From Treponema sp. (GTDB lineage Bacteria; Spirochaetota; Spirochaetia; Treponematales; Breznakiellaceae): a DNA stretch of 15,271 nt. A program made the translations under genes and the position numbers. A model generated the notes under the pieces. The model was not told the origin of the DNA, searched no databases, and worked only from the letters and a program-made list of their open reading frames with translations. The DNA lies in NCBI GenBank assembly GCA_031276685.1, contig JAISMQ010000201.1, forward strand, positions 1 through 15,271, read 5' to 3'. This document shows positions 14,078 to 15,271 of the stretch, in pieces; the first letter of the stretch is position 1; each line of letters starts with the position of its first letter.

Positions 14078-14262
14078 GGTTCATACTACCCTCTTTGCGA
14101 AAAGCGGTAAAGCGCCGGCGCATATACATGGGAATATTGCGGTGAAAAGGTATACAACGGTCCCGTTTTGGGGGACCGGCTGCGGGCGTTTATTCGAAGG
14201 GGGGTCGAATACCCAAGAACCCGCTCGCCAGTTCGCGGGGGAGCCTTGGGGCGGTTCAATTC
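14078..14262. other. Structured intergenic region between amrA and murE
   Basis: The 185-bp gap holds three consecutive inverted repeats. CGGTCCC/GGGACCG with a 7-nt loop is at 14158-14178. TATTCGA/TCGAATA with a 7-nt loop is at 14191-14211. A compound hairpin at 14212-14250 has outer stem CCCAAG/CTTGGG and inner stem CCCGC/GCGGG. No ORF of note is present. It could be an amrA 3' structure, a leader for murE if transcription starts upstream, a small RNA, or an immobile repeat element. Confidence 0.55.
14083..14111 (-). promoter_or_regulatory. Putative murE promoter (leaderless) beside a 10-bp palindrome
   Basis: On the minus strand TTTACC (14111-14106), 17 bp, then TAGTAT (14088-14083), each 4/6 matches. 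The ATG lies 5 nt after the -10. A perfect palindrome GCGCCGGCGC (14112-14121) directly abuts the -35 and could be an operator. An alternative reading is a GAGGG ribosome-binding site 11 nt before the ATG with a promoter further upstream. Confidence 0.4.
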
Positions 14263-14859
14263 CTACGCCAGTGATGGCGGGGTAGAGACCTCCCCAAAGA
14301 CCTCCGCGGTGAAGGTAAAGAGCCGGGCGCCGGGGGCTTCGTAAGAGCCGGGGGGAAGCCCCGCCTTGACGCAGATGTAGTCCAGGTATTCGTCCAGATT
14401 CCAGCCCTGCTCCGTAGGCACCTGGGGGAGCAGCACGCCGCTCCTGCCCCGGTGGCTAAGAAAGAGGCCGTGGACGCCCACCCGTACCTGCCGGGGATCG
14501 GCGCAGGCTTCCATCGGGGAAAGGACGGAGATCTCGATGGAACACCGGCTTAATTCCCCGGCGCCAAGGGGCGGGAAGCGGGGATCGCCGAAGGCGGCCT
14601 CCTGCGCCATGATCCGCACCGTTTGTTCCAGGGGGCAGTCGGCGGCCATCCTGCCGATGCAGCCCCGGAGCCTGCGCTCGCCGGAAGCGTCACTGTGCAG
14701 GGTTACGAAGGCCCCGCAGGGCCGGTCCAGGACGGATGCCTGGCCCGCGCCCGGTTCCCGCAGGTAGCGCGGCTGCCGGTTTTCCAGCCTCGCGGCGATG
14801 CTTTCCCGGGCCTCGGCCAGCAGGATCCGCTTTTCTTCCGGGCTTATGACAAATTCCAT
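14263..14859 (-). CDS. amrA: AMMECR1-domain protein (AmmeMemoRadiSam system protein A)
   Basis: A 198-residue protein spanning a full AMMECR1 domain. The hallmark LRGCIG is at 64-69, with DPRFPPL and SIEISVLSP in the middle and GVLLPQVPTEQGWNLDEYLD plus CVKAGLP towards the end. In many bacteria the family occurs with a Memo-like protein and a radical SAM protein (the AmmeMemoRadiSam system), whose chemistry is not fully defined. Neither partner is visible here, although the window ends 400 bp upstream. The ATG at 14859 is chosen because the domain starts soon after and no earlier start is plausible. It has no ribosome-binding site; a TATACT box ends 6 nt upstream. It is divergent from the thioredoxin-fold lipoprotein gene across 121 bp. 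Confidence 0.88.
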   Translation of the reverse strand: MEFVISPEEKRILLAEARESIAARLENRQPRYLREPGAGQASVLDRPCGAFVTLHSDASGERRLRGCIGRMAADCPLEQTVRIMAQEAAFGDPRFPPLGAGELSRCSIEISVLSPMEACADPRQVRVGVHGLFLSHRGRSGVLLPQVPTEQGWNLDEYLDYICVKAGLPPGSYEAPGARLFTFTAEVFGEVSTPPSLA

Positions 14860-14865
14860 AGGATC

Positions 14866-14893
14866 AGTATAGGCCCGGCCTTCAAAAAATCAA
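14866..14893 (-). promoter_or_regulatory. Putative amrA promoter (leaderless)
   Basis: On the minus strand TTGATT (14893-14888), a 16-bp spacer, then TATACT (14871-14866). Six bases separate the -10 from the ATG at 14859, so transcription should begin at or next to the start codon. Confidence 0.5.
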
Positions 14894-14915
14894 AGCCTTT
14901 GAGCCCAAAAAACAC

Positions 14916-14945
14916 TTGACCTTAGAACGCCTTATGTGACATTCT
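14916..14945 (+). promoter_or_regulatory. Possible promoter of the thioredoxin-fold lipoprotein gene
   Basis: TTGACC (14916-14921, 5/6), an 18-bp spacer, then a weak -10 CATTCT (14940-14945). It would give a ~30-nt leader containing the GGGAGAG ribosome-binding site at 14968-14974. Confidence 0.3.
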
Positions 14946-14980
14946 CTGATTTGCGCCAGGAATTGCCGGGAGAGTTATTT

Positions 14981-15271
14981 ATGGGATTTTACAAAATCGT
15001 GTTACTTATGGTTTCTTCCTGTATTTTTTTACAATCCTGCAGTAAAGATGACCGGAAACGGGCAGATGGTTCTTATATTAGCGATTCCGAAAGGTTCGCG
15101 CTGGAATATCCTTTGGTGGGCAATGATAATATATTTATATACAAAAATGCAGGCGAGGCAGCCGACATTTTGGCAAACGGCAGGGGAATTGTATTTATGG
15201 GCTTTAAAGAATGTCCATGGTGCCAGCTTTACGCTGTTTTCCTTCACGATGCCGCACGGGAGATGGGAATT
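14981..15271 (+). CDS. Thioredoxin-fold lipoprotein with CPWC motif, 3'-truncated by window edge
   Basis: The first 97 residues are visible and the frame is open to the last base. A signal peptide (MGFYKIVLLMVSSCIFLQSC) ends at lipobox Cys20. After a short linker comes IVFMGFKECPWCQLY, with the redox motif CPWC at 78-81 preceded by a beta strand, as in thioredoxin-fold thiol-disulfide oxidoreductases. It is probably a membrane-anchored, extracytoplasmic thiol oxidoreductase or bacteriocin-maturation-type disulfide protein; the specific role is unknown. The ATG at 14981 is supported by GGGAGAG 6 nt upstream. Codons are AT-rich (ATA, TTA, AAT) compared with the mur genes. The rest of the domain lies outside the window. 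Confidence 0.8.
   Translation, partial: MGFYKIVLLMVSSCIFLQSCSKDDRKRADGSYISDSERFALEYPLVGNDNIFIYKNAGEAADILANGRGIVFMGFKECPWCQLYAVFLHDAAREMGI

Noticed and set aside
14191..14214. TTCGA-containing stem-loop resembling a tRNA T-arm
   Set aside because: No acceptor, D or anticodon arm can be drawn around it on either strand.
1..15271. CRISPR array, insertion sequence, prophage or toxin-antitoxin module
   Set aside because: No regularly spaced direct repeats, transposase, integrase, phage structural genes or paired small toxin/antitoxin genes seen.

Overview
The window is GC-rich (60-65% by eye) chromosomal DNA. Gene content suggests a spirochaete, most likely a high-GC Treponema-like bacterium. 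The main clues are a PlzA-type protein with a PilZN3-like domain before the PilZ domain, loose lipoboxes, a DUF2804 protein, an LEA14-type lipoprotein, and MurD and MurE with variant motifs. The taxonomic call is an inference. No rRNA, tRNA, CRISPR array, IS element or prophage gene was recognised.

Layout. 1-687 (+): 3' part of a metallo-beta-lactamase-fold hydrolase. 760-3206 (+): c-di-GMP-binding PilZ protein and a TPR protein whose stop and start codons overlap. 3203-6870 (-): a four-gene Opp/Dpp-type peptide ABC transporter (two permeases, two ATPases) without a substrate-binding protein; it converges on the TPR gene and the two stop codons share one CTAG. 7150-7998 (+): LEA14/WHy lipoprotein. 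8027-10630 (-): murD followed by epmA, the EF-P lysine ligase paralogue. 10684-11712 (+): DUF2804 protein, then a 70-residue membrane/coiled-coil protein. 12061-12372 (-): small lipoprotein. 12518-14077 (-): murE. 14263-14859 (-): AMMECR1/AmrA protein. 14981-15271 (+): start of a thioredoxin-fold lipoprotein with a CPWC motif, cut by the window edge.

How the genes relate. murD and murE make consecutive intermediates of peptidoglycan precursor synthesis but sit in separate transcription units. The PilZ/TPR pair looks like a c-di-GMP receptor with a translationally coupled partner. EpmA would modify elongation factor P, which is not in the window. No single large new system is evident.

The most interesting signals are regulatory or structural. 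(1) Five genes (PilZ, LEA lipoprotein, DUF2804, murE, amrA) have a -10-like hexamer ending only 5-8 nt before the start codon and no close Shine-Dalgarno, which predicts leaderless mRNAs; three AT-rich genes have ordinary ribosome-binding sites. (2) An 18-nt motif, TAGGAGCCTGCCGCGCCT, begins with the stop codon of three genes (appC-like permease, murD, murE), with a weaker fourth copy at the second ATPase. (3) Two hairpin-rich intergenic regions share a ~22-nt sequence. (4) A 4 x 7-bp tandem repeat lies in frame-sensitive sequence inside epmA. (5) A codon-like reading frame of unknown origin lies just upstream of the first permease.
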